A DNA stretch of 64,000 nucleotides from an uncultured Blautia sp. (GCF_934372025.1 NZ_CAKROJ010000001.1:1-64000), one strand, 5' to 3'. Positions 25,957-35,237 are shown, counted from the stretch's first letter. Notes: a model not told the origin generated them from the letters alone. A program made the numbers and translations.

Positions 25957-26478
25957 ATGAACGAAGAACTTTTTAACGAAGCAGCAAAATCAAATGTCCT
26001 GTCCAAAAAACTGATTGATCAGCTTCAGGAAAGCATGTCCTACAGCAGTATTTCTTTTATTAACTGGACGGTCGAAGTTCTCACCCTGATAAAAAACCGT
26101 CTGAAACGAGGTGACCGGATCACCGATGAAGTATCCGGGGAAGTATATACTCTGCATTCTTTTCAGAGATTTGTAAAAGAGAATTTCTCTTCCTACATAA
26201 CCAGTCAGGTTTTCAATGAAACGATACAACCGGAAAAAATCTATTATTCTCTGCGTCCATGCGAGGATGGCTACAGTCTTCTGGTCGCTGATTCCGACAA
26301 TAATAAGACTTACGAATGGATTTCCAGTCTGAGCAAACGATTTTCTCTGGTAAGAATGATTGCTACCGGCATTGTCTACGTCAAAGATACCCGCACTGAT
26401 ACCTACCAGCCATTTATTTCCTCAAATGGTAAATACTGCCGCTATGACAAAGAAAAAGGAATCATCGTAGAAATCTGA
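25957..26478 (+). CDS. Conserved-looking protein of unknown function
   Basis: A 173-residue soluble protein I do not recognise. It is predicted mostly helical at the N-terminus (NEELFNEAAKSNVLSKKLIDQL) and mixed afterwards, with no transmembrane segment, signal peptide or metal motif. The ATG at 25957 is chosen because AGGAGGG lies six bases upstream; the frame is open for another 24 codons. It has its own consensus promoter and a strong terminator, so it is a well-expressed single-gene unit. It is divergent from the oxidoreductase gene. Nothing allows a functional call. Confidence 0.75.
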   Translation: MNEELFNEAAKSNVLSKKLIDQLQESMSYSSISFINWTVEVLTLIKNRLKRGDRITDEVSGEVYTLHSFQRFVKENFSSYITSQVFNETIQPEKIYYSLRPCEDGYSLLVADSDNNKTYEWISSLSKRFSLVRMIATGIVYVKDTRTDTYQPFISSNGKYCRYDKEKGIIVEI

Positions 26479-26513
26479 TTCTGATTTCTACAAGATTCCT
26501 GATATGATTCCTC

Positions 26514-26550
26514 ATCTCAGCTGGTTTTTAATCACCAGCTGAGATTTTTT
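26514..26550. terminator. Bidirectional terminator
   Basis: ATCTCAGCTGGT (26514-26525) pairs with ACCAGCTGAGAT (26534-26545), followed by T6. It lies between the unknown gene and the convergent zinc-permease gene. Confidence 0.9.
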
Positions 26551-27385
26551 ATATTCCTGCAATTTTTCCAATACCATATGAAACAAGAAAAACTGCAATA
26601 TCAACAGCTACGATTGTAGAACCTACCGGTGTTCCTGCCAGAATAGAAATCAGGATACCTGCGGTCGCACCAAGTACCGACATCACCGCTGCACTGATTG
26701 TTACAGAACGGAAAGATTTAAACAGTCTCATAGCAGAAAGAGCCGGAAAAATTACCAGTGCAGAAATCAGCAGTGACCCAACCAGGTTCATTGCCAGAAC
26801 AATGATCACCGCAATTACAACTGCGATCAGAAGATTGTAGGCATTTGCCCTTGTTCCGGTTGCTTTTGCAAAATTTTCATCAAATGTTACAGCAAAAATC
26901 TTGTTATAAAAGAAAATAAAAATTGCAACTACTACAATGGAAAGTATCGCACACAGCCAGACTTCACCCTCAGTCAGTGTAAGGATTGAAGTAGAACCAA
27001 ACAGGGTGCTGCATACATCTCCCGAGATATTCGGACTAGTCGAAAACAGATTCATCAGAAGATAACCAATTGCCAGTGCTCCAACAGAGATCATCGCAAT
27101 TGCTGCATCTCCTTTGATTATGGTGTTCTGTCCTGCGCGGAGAAGAAGAATTGCACAGATTACAGTTACCGGCAGAATAAACAGCATATTATTGGTAATA
27201 TTCAGTACGGATGCAATTGCCATGGCTCCAAATGCCACATGCGAAAGTCCATCACCTATAAAAGAAAATCTTTTCAGTACCAGTGTCACTCCCAGAAGCG
27301 AGGAACATAATGCGATCAGCACACCGACGATCAGTGCATAACGCACAAATGGATACTGAAAATACATGTGAAGTGTCTCAAACAT
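26549..27385 (-). CDS. znuB: Zinc ABC transporter permease (ZnuB-type)
   Basis: The membrane channel subunit of a Zn2+ (or Mn2+) importer of the ABC-3 family, 278 residues and about eight helices. LGVTLVLKRFSFIGDGLSHVAFG and the coupling-helix region ALVIFPALSAMRLFKSFRS are characteristic. The frame is open 45 codons upstream, but those overlap the ATPase gene. I place the start at ATG 27385, with GGAGAGG upstream; an ATG three codons earlier is the alternative. Either start overlaps the ATPase stop. Zinc rather than manganese is favoured by the His-rich binding protein and the Fur-family regulator in the same operon. Confidence 0.92.
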   Translation of the reverse strand: MFETLHMYFQYPFVRYALIVGVLIALCSSLLGVTLVLKRFSFIGDGLSHVAFGAMAIASVLNITNNMLFILPVTVICAILLLRAGQNTIIKGDAAIAMISVGALAIGYLLMNLFSTSPNISGDVCSTLFGSTSILTLTEGEVWLCAILSIVVVAIFIFFYNKIFAVTFDENFAKATGTRANAYNLLIAVVIAVIIVLAMNLVGSLLISALVIFPALSAMRLFKSFRSVTISAAVMSVLGATAGILISILAGTPVGSTIVAVDIAVFLVSYGIGKIAGI

Positions 27386-28094
27386 CGTATTCATCCTCTC
27401 CTTCCTGTCCGGTAAACGCTTTTCCAAGACTGCTTTCCAGATACTGTTTCTTAGTTCCAAAGAAACAATGTTCTCCAATATGCAGGATATGTGTTGCATA
27501 CTTAACTGCTGCAATATCATGTGAGATCATAATGATCGTAATTCCGTCTTTTTTATTCAACTCTCTGATCAGCTGATACATTTCCGCTGTCACTCTCGGA
27601 TCCAGACCTGAAACCGGTTCATCCAGAAGTAAGATCTTCTGTGCAGCACAAAGAGCTCTTGCCAGAAGAACACGCTGCTGCTGTCCACCTGATAGTTCAC
27701 GATAACACTGATCTGAAAGATCCTGGATCATCATTCTTTCCATTGCTTCCCTGGCAACACGTTTTTCCTCTTTATTATAAAACGGTCGAAGTCCGCACCG
27801 GCTCTGACATCCGGACAGAACAATTTCTTTCACTGATGCCGGAAAATCCCTCTGTACCAGCGTCTGCTGGGGAAGATATCCAATCTCATTTTTTTTCAGC
27901 CCATCTCCCAGCTCAATACTTCCACTGATCGGTTGCTGCAGATGAAGCAGAGTTTTCATTAAGGTTGATTTACCTGATCCGTTTTCACCCACAATGCAGA
28001 GATAATCTCCTGCACTGATGGAAAAGTTCAAATCTTCCTGAATTGCCCTGTTATCATATCCCAGGGTAAGATTTTTACATGTAATCTGTGCCAT
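27378..28094 (-). CDS. znuC: Zinc ABC transporter ATP-binding protein (ZnuC-type)
   Basis: The ATPase that powers the metal importer, 238 residues. Walker A is GENGSGKSTL, the Q-loop is in GYLPQQTL, the ABC signature is LSGGQQQRVLLARAL, Walker B is ILLLDEPVSGLD and the switch His is in MISHD. I chose ATG 28094 (MAQITCKNL) because AAAGGAGG lies seven bases before it; eight further in-frame codons lie upstream. The gene overlaps the permease start and follows the binding-protein gene by about 35 bases. Confidence 0.94.
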   Translation of the reverse strand: MAQITCKNLTLGYDNRAIQEDLNFSISAGDYLCIVGENGSGKSTLMKTLLHLQQPISGSIELGDGLKKNEIGYLPQQTLVQRDFPASVKEIVLSGCQSRCGLRPFYNKEEKRVAREAMERMMIQDLSDQCYRELSGGQQQRVLLARALCAAQKILLLDEPVSGLDPRVTAEMYQLIRELNKKDGITIIMISHDIAAVKYATHILHIGEHCFFGTKKQYLESSLGKAFTGQEGEDEYDV

Positions 28095-28130
28095 TCCTGT
28101 TCCTCCTTTTATATCCATCTGGAAGTCTTT

Positions 28131-29123
28131 CTAATTTAATACTTCTTGCAGGACTTTCAGGTTATCCTCCATCACAGAAAGATAAGTCACTCCATTTTTG
28201 ATTTCTTCAGAAGTGACCGACTGCATGGAATTCAGTTCATGTATACTCTGATTTTTTGTTTTTGTATTTTCAATAACGGTCTGGGCAATTCGATCATCTG
28301 ATTTTTCTATCGTCAGTACGCTATTTACTCCCAGTTCGTCCACTTTTTCTGCAAGAAATGTAACTGTCTTGAAACTTGCTTCAGATTCTGCGGAACATCC
28401 GGAAAACGCAGCGTAATAGTTCAGGCCGTAATCATCCACCAGATAACGAAAAGGAAATCGATCCGCAAATATCAGCGTATTCTGTTTTGCACTGTCTACT
28501 GTTTTCTGATATTCTTTATCTAAAGAAGATAACTTTGCCTCGTAATTTCGGGCGTTTGCCTGATAGGTATCCTTATTTTCCGGATCCATCTCTTCAAGAG
28601 TAGCTGCAATAGCCACACACACTACTGAAGCGTTCCGAAGAGAAGTCCACACATGTTCATCGTACTCTTTCTCATCTTCCTCATCATGATCATGCTCGTG
28701 CTCACCACCCTGCATGCCTTCAACTGTTTCTTCTTCCTTGATCATGTCTCCCAGAACTTCCATCAGATTAATTGTTTTCATATCTTTATTCTGAGCAGAT
28801 TTCAATGCATCCTCAATCCATGCATCCGATTCTCCTCCAACATAGATCAGAAGATCACAACTGGATACTTCCATGATATCCTTCACAGCCGGCTGAAAGC
28901 TGTGCAAGTCTGTTCCGTTATCCAGAAGCATGGTAAGCTCTGCTTCTGACTCACATTCTCCTAGAACTGCTTTCGTCCATTCATATTCCGGAAAAATAGT
29001 CGTAACGATCTTCAATTTGTCATCCGTCGTCTTCGCTTCTGCCTCATGTACACCCGAAAAAGGAATAGTGATACTCACCACTCCAAGCAGAATCGCCAAC
29101 GCTCCTGTGATCCATTTTTTCAT
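28131..29123 (-). CDS. znuA: Zinc ABC transporter substrate-binding protein (ZnuA/AdcA-type)
   Basis: An extracellular metal-binding receptor of the cluster A-I family. After a signal sequence (MKKWITGALAILLGVVSIT, cleaved near AEA), the mature part has a metal-ligand His in DLHSFQP. A His/Asp/Glu-rich flexible loop (GGEHEHDHDEED, continuing to EHVW) is typical of zinc-specific receptors. Further ligands lie in FADRFPFRYLV and around IEKS. No lipobox Cys is visible, so membrane anchoring may rely on an uncleaved signal. A GTG at 29135 is an alternative start. The gene is second in the operon after the Fur-family regulator. Confidence 0.93.
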   Translation of the reverse strand: MKKWITGALAILLGVVSITIPFSGVHEAEAKTTDDKLKIVTTIFPEYEWTKAVLGECESEAELTMLLDNGTDLHSFQPAVKDIMEVSSCDLLIYVGGESDAWIEDALKSAQNKDMKTINLMEVLGDMIKEEETVEGMQGGEHEHDHDEEDEKEYDEHVWTSLRNASVVCVAIAATLEEMDPENKDTYQANARNYEAKLSSLDKEYQKTVDSAKQNTLIFADRFPFRYLVDDYGLNYYAAFSGCSAESEASFKTVTFLAEKVDELGVNSVLTIEKSDDRIAQTVIENTKTKNQSIHELNSMQSVTSEEIKNGVTYLSVMEDNLKVLQEVLN

Positions 29124-29180
29124 TCCTCTGCTCACTTTCTTCTATAAAAATCCACTTAGATTCTATTTTATCTGTCAAAG

Positions 29181-29624
29181 TTATTTTACTCTGATCCGTA
29201 CAGCTTCTGCTTTCCTGCACTCCTCACAGATTCCATAAAAAACAGTTCTGCACGCATTCATCTGGAATCCATGTTTCTCCATCAGATGCTGTTCCAGTTT
29301 AACCACATCCTCACAGTGAAGATGTATCAGTTTTCCACATTTCTCGCATTTGCAGTGGAAACAGGATGTCTTATGGCAGTGTTCCTCTGCTCCCAGATAT
29401 TCAAAGCATGCGCTGCTCGTACCATCCACATTATATTTGGCAACCAGTCCCTGCTCTACCATCTTCTCCAGATTTCGATAAACCGTGGTAGTTCCGACAT
29501 TGATTCCCTGATCTTTGAAATAAGAACAGACATCCGCAACTGTCACATGTATCCCCTCTACCGTCTGCAGATATGTCAGAATCTGTTTCATCTGTTTTGT
29601 CTGATAAGGTGCTTTTATTCCCAT
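29181..29624 (-). CDS. zur: Fur-family metalloregulator, probable Zur
   Basis: A 147-residue repressor. It has an N-terminal winged helix (YQTKQMKQILTYLQTVEGIHVTVADVC, GTTTVYRNLEKMVEQG) and a C-terminal dimerisation and metal domain with HCHKTSCFHCKCEKCGKLIHLHC and the second pair CEEC. The Cys4 structural zinc site is intact. Leading a znuABC-type operon identifies it as zinc-responsive rather than iron-responsive; that is context-based. Two near-identical palindromes bracket its promoter, which predicts autorepression together with the importer when zinc is sufficient. Confidence 0.92.
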   Translation of the reverse strand: MGIKAPYQTKQMKQILTYLQTVEGIHVTVADVCSYFKDQGINVGTTTVYRNLEKMVEQGLVAKYNVDGTSSACFEYLGAEEHCHKTSCFHCKCEKCGKLIHLHCEDVVKLEQHLMEKHGFQMNACRTVFYGICEECRKAEAVRIRVK

Positions 29625-29699
29625 AATTGATCCCTTCTTTATACAATACGATACCTGCGGATTGTCCTGTACTATGTACTCTCACAATCCCGATATAAA

Positions 29700-29762
29700 A
29701 TGAAAACCGTTTTCATATTATAGCACATTCTAATGAAGTGTCAATATGAAAACGGTTTTCAA
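29700..29762 (-). promoter_or_regulatory. zur/znu promoter bracketed by two probable Zur boxes
   Basis: The minus-strand promoter TTGACA (29744-29739), 16-base spacer, TATAAT (29722-29717) is a perfect consensus. Palindrome A, ATGAAAACCGTTTTCAT (29700-29716), lies just downstream of the -10. Palindrome B, ATGAAAACGGTTTTCAA (29746-29762), lies just upstream of the -35. The two centres are 46 bp apart. Confidence 0.85.
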
Positions 29763-29770
29763 ATTTGTTG

Positions 29771-31279
29771 TTATTTTGCCACATCCGCGTCAGACAATAA
29801 ATAATCTGTTCTGACTTTCTGCATAAGTAACTCTGCCTTTTCTATTGTTTCTGTATCTGGTAACATAACATATGCATTCTGATTCATAGAATACGGTTTC
29901 TGACTATCCCCTGTACCATCAACACTGTAAAATAATACCGACCATTTCGCCTGATCCTGAATCTGTTCCTTCACAAAATCACTGATTATATCATATGGTA
30001 CATTTGTTTCAAAACAATTTTCCAGACTGTCCATAACTGAAAAATAATCTTTCAAAAATTCACCTTTCATAATTTTATCCAGAATTCCTCTAATAACATA
30101 CATCTGATTACGTCCTCTTTGCCGGTCCCCCTCTGCAAACGAATATCTCTCCCTGCAAAAAGCAAGAGCCTCTTCACCATTTACATTGTTAATTCCCTTT
30201 TCAAAATGATATCCTTTCGCATTCTGTGTGTTAAATTCATAATCCGAATAAATTTCAATCCCACCCAAAACATTGATTACTTTTATAAATCCGGCAAAAT
30301 TTATTCTGAAATAATAATTAATATCTATATCGTATAACATTTCCAGCGTATCTATACATACATTTACACCATAAATTCCCGCGTGAGTAAGTTTATCCGG
30401 AACACCTTCTGAGATGGAAAGCGGTACATAATAATCTCTGGGAGTTGATACCAGAAGAATCTGTTTCGTTTTTGTATTTACCGTCAGTATAATATTTACA
30501 TCACTCAAACTGGACGCTGTCATTTCTCCACGTGTATCAATTCCACTGAGATAAATTGTGTAAACATGCGGATTTTGTTTTTCCATCTCTCCATTCACAG
30601 TTTTATTTTCAATATTCGATTTTCTTTCAATCACATCCTGTATCTGTATTGTATCAAGCACTCTGCTTTCTGCCAGAAATGTATGACATTCTTCCATCTG
30701 TTCCATCACTTCCAGATATGCCTGATTCAGAAGTATTGCATCACAATCTTCTGACACCAGTCCTTCTCCGAGTTCTTTCAATCCAGAATACTCTTTCGTT
30801 TTTAATATAATTCCCGTTTTATATTTCAACTGCTGAAGGGTCTGGTCCGTATGTTCTCTGTCAAGTTCTTTCAAAATGCCTATATTTCCATCCTCAATAT
30901 CGAGCAAATTTTCGGCATCTGAATTCTTCCTTACAAATACTTTAATTTCCGTTGTCTCCGTGTTAATACCTGTTACAGAATTAAGTGCCCTTACTGTCCT
31001 ATAAATATAAAGTCCACCTGTAAGCTCTGCTACAACTACAGCTGCCATAAATAGGCATCCCAAAGTAAAATATATTTTTTTACCCTTATCACGAATCAGA
31101 AAACAAATAATTCCTGTAATTCCTACGCTAATAGCTAATATAAATAACATATATTTTTTCTGAAAAAATTTTGTATATGCAAGGAGCAATAAAAATGCCA
31201 GTTCTTCTATTATAAACAAAAAAAGCAGTATCACTCCCGACAAATGCGTTTTCTGCCTGTTACATTTTACTCTTTCCAT
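29771..31279 (-). CDS. LytR-CpsA-Psr (LCP) family cell-wall ligase
   Basis: A 502-residue membrane enzyme expected to transfer the finished polysaccharide from its undecaprenyl carrier to peptidoglycan. It has three N-terminal helices (about 12-95), then an accessory extracytoplasmic domain (about 110-215) as in streptococcal CpsA, then the LCP core (about 235-415). The core has LSGIDTRGEMTASSLSDVNI, VSTPRDYYV and FCRERYSFAEGDRQRGRNQ, which carry the conserved Asp and Arg residues that hold the pyrophosphate. It is the last gene of the capsule operon. No terminator lies between it and the zur promoter, so read-through into zur is possible. Confidence 0.9.
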   Translation of the reverse strand: MERVKCNRQKTHLSGVILLFLFIIEELAFLLLLAYTKFFQKKYMLFILAISVGITGIICFLIRDKGKKIYFTLGCLFMAAVVVAELTGGLYIYRTVRALNSVTGINTETTEIKVFVRKNSDAENLLDIEDGNIGILKELDREHTDQTLQQLKYKTGIILKTKEYSGLKELGEGLVSEDCDAILLNQAYLEVMEQMEECHTFLAESRVLDTIQIQDVIERKSNIENKTVNGEMEKQNPHVYTIYLSGIDTRGEMTASSLSDVNIILTVNTKTKQILLVSTPRDYYVPLSISEGVPDKLTHAGIYGVNVCIDTLEMLYDIDINYYFRINFAGFIKVINVLGGIEIYSDYEFNTQNAKGYHFEKGINNVNGEEALAFCRERYSFAEGDRQRGRNQMYVIRGILDKIMKGEFLKDYFSVMDSLENCFETNVPYDIISDFVKEQIQDQAKWSVLFYSVDGTGDSQKPYSMNQNAYVMLPDTETIEKAELLMQKVRTDYLLSDADVAK

Positions 31280-31323
31280 GTTTCGTCCAGCCTTTCTCCA
31301 GATTTATTCTTTAGTTTCCTCAT

Positions 31324-31959
31324 TTATTCTCTGCTCATATTCCTGTTACTTAAAATTACCCCTGCAATCTCGCATCCACATTTTTCCAACTGATGTTTTA
31401 TCTTCTGTGCATGTTCATATCTGACTTTTCCAGACTCAATCACCAAAAATGCTTCATCACATTTTCCTGCAATAATGATTCCTTCCAATGACTGACTCCA
31501 TAATGGTGTATCTATGATCACATAGTCGTAAACCTCTTTTACCACGTTCAATATTCTTCCGAAATATTCTCCTTCAAGAAGTTCCGAAATTTCTGATATA
31601 CCTCTTCCGCCAGGTAAAATACAAAATCTGGGAATATTTGTCGTACAGATTGCATCATTAATATTACTTTTACCTGAGAGAAGGCTGTAAAGACCAATCG
31701 TCCTGTCCATAGTTTCTGTTAGTTCTTCCAGCTTTGTGCTTTGCTGATCTGCTGCAATAAAAAGAACCTGATTTCCAATGTCTGCCAACGAAATTGCCAG
31801 GTTCAATGAAATTATACTTTTTTCTGAGCTTTTCCCGCACCCCACAACAGAAATTATTTTATTTTCAACCTTTCCTGCTGAAATGCAGATTCTAAGTGCC
31901 TTATATGCTTTTTTTTGCCATTTATCTAACATTGGGCGCTGCATCTTAATCTGCTTCAT
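31324..31959 (-). CDS. CpsD/CapB-like tyrosine-kinase homologue with degenerate motifs
   Basis: A 211-residue homologue of the cytoplasmic BY-kinase that controls chain length with its Wzz-type partner. Walker B is intact (YDYVIIDTPLW). Walker A, normally GEGKST, reads SSEKSI before ISLNLA. The A' motif, normally LLIDAD, reads VLFIAAD and has lost its first Asp. The usual tyrosine cluster at the C-terminus is absent; the protein ends NRNMSRE. ATP binding and autophosphorylation are therefore doubtful. It overlaps the Wzz-like gene by four bases, so the pair is intact as a module. It may be a structural or vestigial partner. Confidence 0.85.
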   Translation of the reverse strand: MKQIKMQRPMLDKWQKKAYKALRICISAGKVENKIISVVGCGKSSEKSIISLNLAISLADIGNQVLFIAADQQSTKLEELTETMDRTIGLYSLLSGKSNINDAICTTNIPRFCILPGGRGISEISELLEGEYFGRILNVVKEVYDYVIIDTPLWSQSLEGIIIAGKCDEAFLVIESGKVRYEHAQKIKHQLEKCGCEIAGVILSNRNMSRE

Positions 31960-32666
31960 ACCTGTTTTCTCCCTTTTTTCGGTATTTTATCCACTGCTGG
32001 AATTTCTCCCAGAATCTCAAGCCCAAGATATCTTTCCACATCCTCTGGCGTTCTTATATAATCATTGGTCATATAAAAAAGTAAAATAACCGCTACTGAA
32101 ATCAATATACCAAAAAAACCACCTAATACCCCATTTTTTCTTGCAGAAGGGCTTACCGGATCTGTCGATATATTTGCATTATCCAGAATCTTCACTGCAT
32201 CTATATTCATCACATTTTTTATATGATTTTCTGCTGTATCTCGTACTGCATTGGCAATCTGACACGCAACATAAGGGTCTGAATCTCGCACTGAAATTGT
32301 AAGAACACGAGTATCCGTTTCAGAATCTACGTTAATTTTCTTTAACAACTTCTCCGGACTTTCCCCAAGCCCCAGCTGATTTATTACTGCTTCTGCAATT
32401 GTTCTGCTCTGTATCATCTCAATATAATCTTTTGTTAATGATAAACTCGTCTGCATGTCCTGACTTGTTACAACATTTTCATTCTGTTTTGTAAGCACAT
32501 ACATTTTTGTAACGGATTCATACTCTGGTGTAATCAGTAGAATTGTAACTCCCAGAGCCAGTATTGTTCCCGATACTGCCGCCATAATAATAATCCACCA
32601 TTTTGGAATTAAGATTCTAATGATTTCCCGTACAGTTAAATCTGTAGGATTTTTTTCCTGATTCAT
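31956..32666 (-). CDS. Wzz/CapA-like polysaccharide co-polymerase (YveK family)
   Basis: A 236-residue membrane protein that sets polymer length and activates the BY-kinase partner. It has helix 1 at about 20-42, a Wzz extracellular domain with YESVTKMYVLTKQ and the DYIEMIQSRTIAEAVI helix, the conserved proline-rich DPVSPSARKNG before helix 2 (about 180-202), and a cytoplasmic tail containing RTPEDVERYLGLEILGEIP. ATG 32666 is preferred, with GAGGA nine bases before it; an ATG eight codons earlier also lies inside the flippase gene. It overlaps the flippase 3' end by about 50 bases. Confidence 0.9.
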   Translation of the reverse strand: MNQEKNPTDLTVREIIRILIPKWWIIIMAAVSGTILALGVTILLITPEYESVTKMYVLTKQNENVVTSQDMQTSLSLTKDYIEMIQSRTIAEAVINQLGLGESPEKLLKKINVDSETDTRVLTISVRDSDPYVACQIANAVRDTAENHIKNVMNIDAVKILDNANISTDPVSPSARKNGVLGGFFGILISVAVILLFYMTNDYIRTPEDVERYLGLEILGEIPAVDKIPKKGRKQV

Positions 32667-34089
32667 CGCTATGTTTCCTCTTCTTTCCATGCATTAACAG
32701 ATATCCCATTGACAATCCTCCATATATAAATATCCCTGCACATATCTGCACTGTCAGCAATATAACTGTTACTTTTCTGTTTTGTCCCATCATATATATA
32801 CTTACTCCCATGACAGCTCCTGCCACAACAAAAAACCAGTTCTGCAAAGTATATCTGATAACCGGAATCTCCTTTCTACATACCATAAGCTGATAGATCG
32901 CAACAAATGATTCTGCCAGCAAGGTTCCAATTGCCGCTCCTGCAGATCCCCATCTCGGAATAAGGTTCCAGTTCACAACCAGATTAATAACCACACCAAC
33001 CAAAAGCGAAACTATATAATCCCGGTCTCTTCCATTCGGCAACAGATACTGTGTTCTTACAACATTCGCACAGGCTCTGATAATTACCATAGGTGCAATA
33101 ATCATGATCAATTCTCCACAAAACCAGAATTCCCCTCCAAAAAACAATGGTGCAAAATATCTCCCCGTTGCGATCATGCCAAATGCCATTCCACAAGATA
33201 ACATCATCATAAACTGCATAGATTTCTCTATATATCTTTTTGATCTGTTCTGCTGTCCGGATGCTACAAAATTTGTCATCCTCGGAAGCATTACAACTCC
33301 CAGTGCTGCAATCACACCATATGGCAATTCGACTATTTTATCCGCATTAGAATAGATGGCCACCTCTCGCATATCTGTCATTTGCCCTAACATGATTTTA
33401 TCCATAGAACGATATATATTGATAACAAGTACCGGAAAAAACAGCACAAGGCATCTACGGGCATGTATCAGAATTTCCTGTATAGACACCTTCACAAATT
33501 TTACATATTTTCCTAAATTCAACCACAAAAAAACTGAACCAAATAGTGCGGACCCGGCACAAATCATTGTATATATAATAATATCCGAAGGTTTTTTTAC
33601 CAGAAACAGAATTGCTACAACAGATAATATTCGCACCAGTATACTTCGAAATACGGTTTTCCGAAACTGTTCCAGTCCAAAATAAAACCAGTTGATATTA
33701 ATTGCCTGACTTCCTATGTATAATAACTGTACTGCTGCAACCATTTTATTTACTCGACAAAAAAAGAGAAGATAAATCAAATATGCACCACATGCACTGA
33801 TTCCTGCAACAAGCTGAAAATAAAAGGCTCCCGAAAAGGATCTGTTCAAAAGCTCTCTGTTATCTCTGTCTCTTGCAATCATTCTGTTTCCATAATTTTC
33901 AAATCCCAGATATGCTGCAATCGCAAAATAAGAGGCGACAGCATAAGTATAAGAATAAATCCCTAGTTTTTCAGCCCCTAACACTCTCGACGCATATGGC
34001 ACTGTAATCAATGGAACCAAAATATTCAGAATCTGATACACTACATTGTATATATAATTCACAATTAATGAACTCTGATTCTTTTTCAT
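32617..34089 (-). CDS. wzx: Wzx-type polysaccharide flippase (MOP superfamily)
   Basis: A 490-residue membrane protein with about 14 helices that moves undecaprenyl-linked repeat units across the membrane. SLIVNYIYNVVYQILNILVPL and TVPYASRVLGAEKLG near the N-terminus and YSYTYAVASYFAIAAYLG are typical of the polysaccharide_synt family. It lies directly after the Wzy polymerase (stop and start two bases apart) and overlaps the Wzz-like gene. Together with Wzy and Wzz it defines a Wzx/Wzy-dependent pathway. Confidence 0.93.
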   Translation of the reverse strand: MKKNQSSLIVNYIYNVVYQILNILVPLITVPYASRVLGAEKLGIYSYTYAVASYFAIAAYLGFENYGNRMIARDRDNRELLNRSFSGAFYFQLVAGISACGAYLIYLLFFCRVNKMVAAVQLLYIGSQAININWFYFGLEQFRKTVFRSILVRILSVVAILFLVKKPSDIIIYTMICAGSALFGSVFLWLNLGKYVKFVKVSIQEILIHARRCLVLFFPVLVINIYRSMDKIMLGQMTDMREVAIYSNADKIVELPYGVIAALGVVMLPRMTNFVASGQQNRSKRYIEKSMQFMMMLSCGMAFGMIATGRYFAPLFFGGEFWFCGELIMIIAPMVIIRACANVVRTQYLLPNGRDRDYIVSLLVGVVINLVVNWNLIPRWGSAGAAIGTLLAESFVAIYQLMVCRKEIPVIRYTLQNWFFVVAGAVMGVSIYMMGQNRKVTVILLTVQICAGIFIYGGLSMGYLLMHGKKRKHSDESGKKSYRFNCTGNH

Positions 34090-34091
34090 GT

Positions 34092-35237
34092 TTATAATAA
34101 ATCCTTTCTATTCTCCCTAAACTTTTCAATATGAAACATCAGAATAAATATTACATAAAACAACGTTGTATTATACGATTCAAATTGCATCATGATCAGA
34201 AATGTACAAACACACGCAGATACATAAATTGCAGCATCCGTTTTTTCTGCTCTTTTCAATATCTTTGCACCCTCCAGAAGATATCCCCCAAATACTACAA
34301 GCATTACAATCCCACCCTGGTAACATATATACAGATATCTGTTATGTGGAGTCATATAACCAAAACGTTCAATGGCCTTCTCTATAGTCTCCGCACCATA
34401 TCCCAAAATTATTTTTTTACTGATATTCACAAACGCACTATCCCACACCTCTGTTCGTGTTGAGAAAGAAAGATTTCTGTGAAGCACATTTATGATGAAA
34501 AATGAAAAATAATTCTGCAGTCGAAAAAAAACAAAACTCAGGAAAACAATGATACTTGCCAATATGCCGCTATTCAGATTCACTGCTTTCCTGTTAACAC
34601 GTCCCCACAAGATTAAAATTCCCAGAATCAACATTCCAACCAGTGCAGTTGCCGACCATACACGTATCAAAGTAATACAACCTGCCAAAATCAGACACCA
34701 TGTCCGCAACCCTGGATTTCTTCTTTTTCTGACATATCTGCTATAAAGCAATTCCAGCAGCACTGCTGGAAGAATATATAAAGCACTCTGATTAACCTGT
34801 CCAAGAAACCAATATCCTCGCCCTGTTCCCTGATTATAAAGGCCCTCCGGAAAAAGAAAAACTGTCAGAAGATTTATATATACAAGTATTTCGTAATGTA
34901 GAGTCAGTACTGTCAAAGCGTCTAAAACATCTGTCTCAAACATATAATCCAGAATTATTACAAAGGCAAACAGGAGCATTTCATTCATTCCGAATCTTTT
35001 CAATGAATATCTGCCATTATAAAATGTACTGAAAAGGCAGCAACCCTCTATCAACATAATTCCCAGCACAGCTTTTCCCGGACAATATCTTTTCCATCTA
35101 ATAATAAGTATAAGTAAAAGGATATACAGCATTCCAAGACGTCCGCATACATAAATTTTATCAATATAACTGATTTCTCTGAAATATGCCGGTTCAAAGT
35201 TAACTATAAGCAGAAGGAACCATATCACCCTGTTCAT
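34092..35237 (-). CDS. wzy: Wzy-type O-antigen/capsule polymerase
   Basis: A 381-residue membrane protein with about ten to eleven helices. It resembles O-antigen ligases/polymerases: the long periplasmic-type loop contains LGYGAETIEKAIERFGYMTPHNRYLYICYQGG, with the His-Asn-rich TPHNRYL motif. ATG 35237 follows GGGAGG closely. The open frame upstream belongs to the overlapping glycosyltransferase. The unusually long 38-base overlap with that gene suggests translational coupling. No second polymerase is present, so this is the only candidate to polymerise the repeat unit. Confidence 0.88.
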   Translation of the reverse strand: MNRVIWFLLLIVNFEPAYFREISYIDKIYVCGRLGMLYILLLILIIRWKRYCPGKAVLGIMLIEGCCLFSTFYNGRYSLKRFGMNEMLLFAFVIILDYMFETDVLDALTVLTLHYEILVYINLLTVFLFPEGLYNQGTGRGYWFLGQVNQSALYILPAVLLELLYSRYVRKRRNPGLRTWCLILAGCITLIRVWSATALVGMLILGILILWGRVNRKAVNLNSGILASIIVFLSFVFFRLQNYFSFFIINVLHRNLSFSTRTEVWDSAFVNISKKIILGYGAETIEKAIERFGYMTPHNRYLYICYQGGIVMLVVFGGYLLEGAKILKRAEKTDAAIYVSACVCTFLIMMQFESYNTTLFYVIFILMFHIEKFRENRKDLL

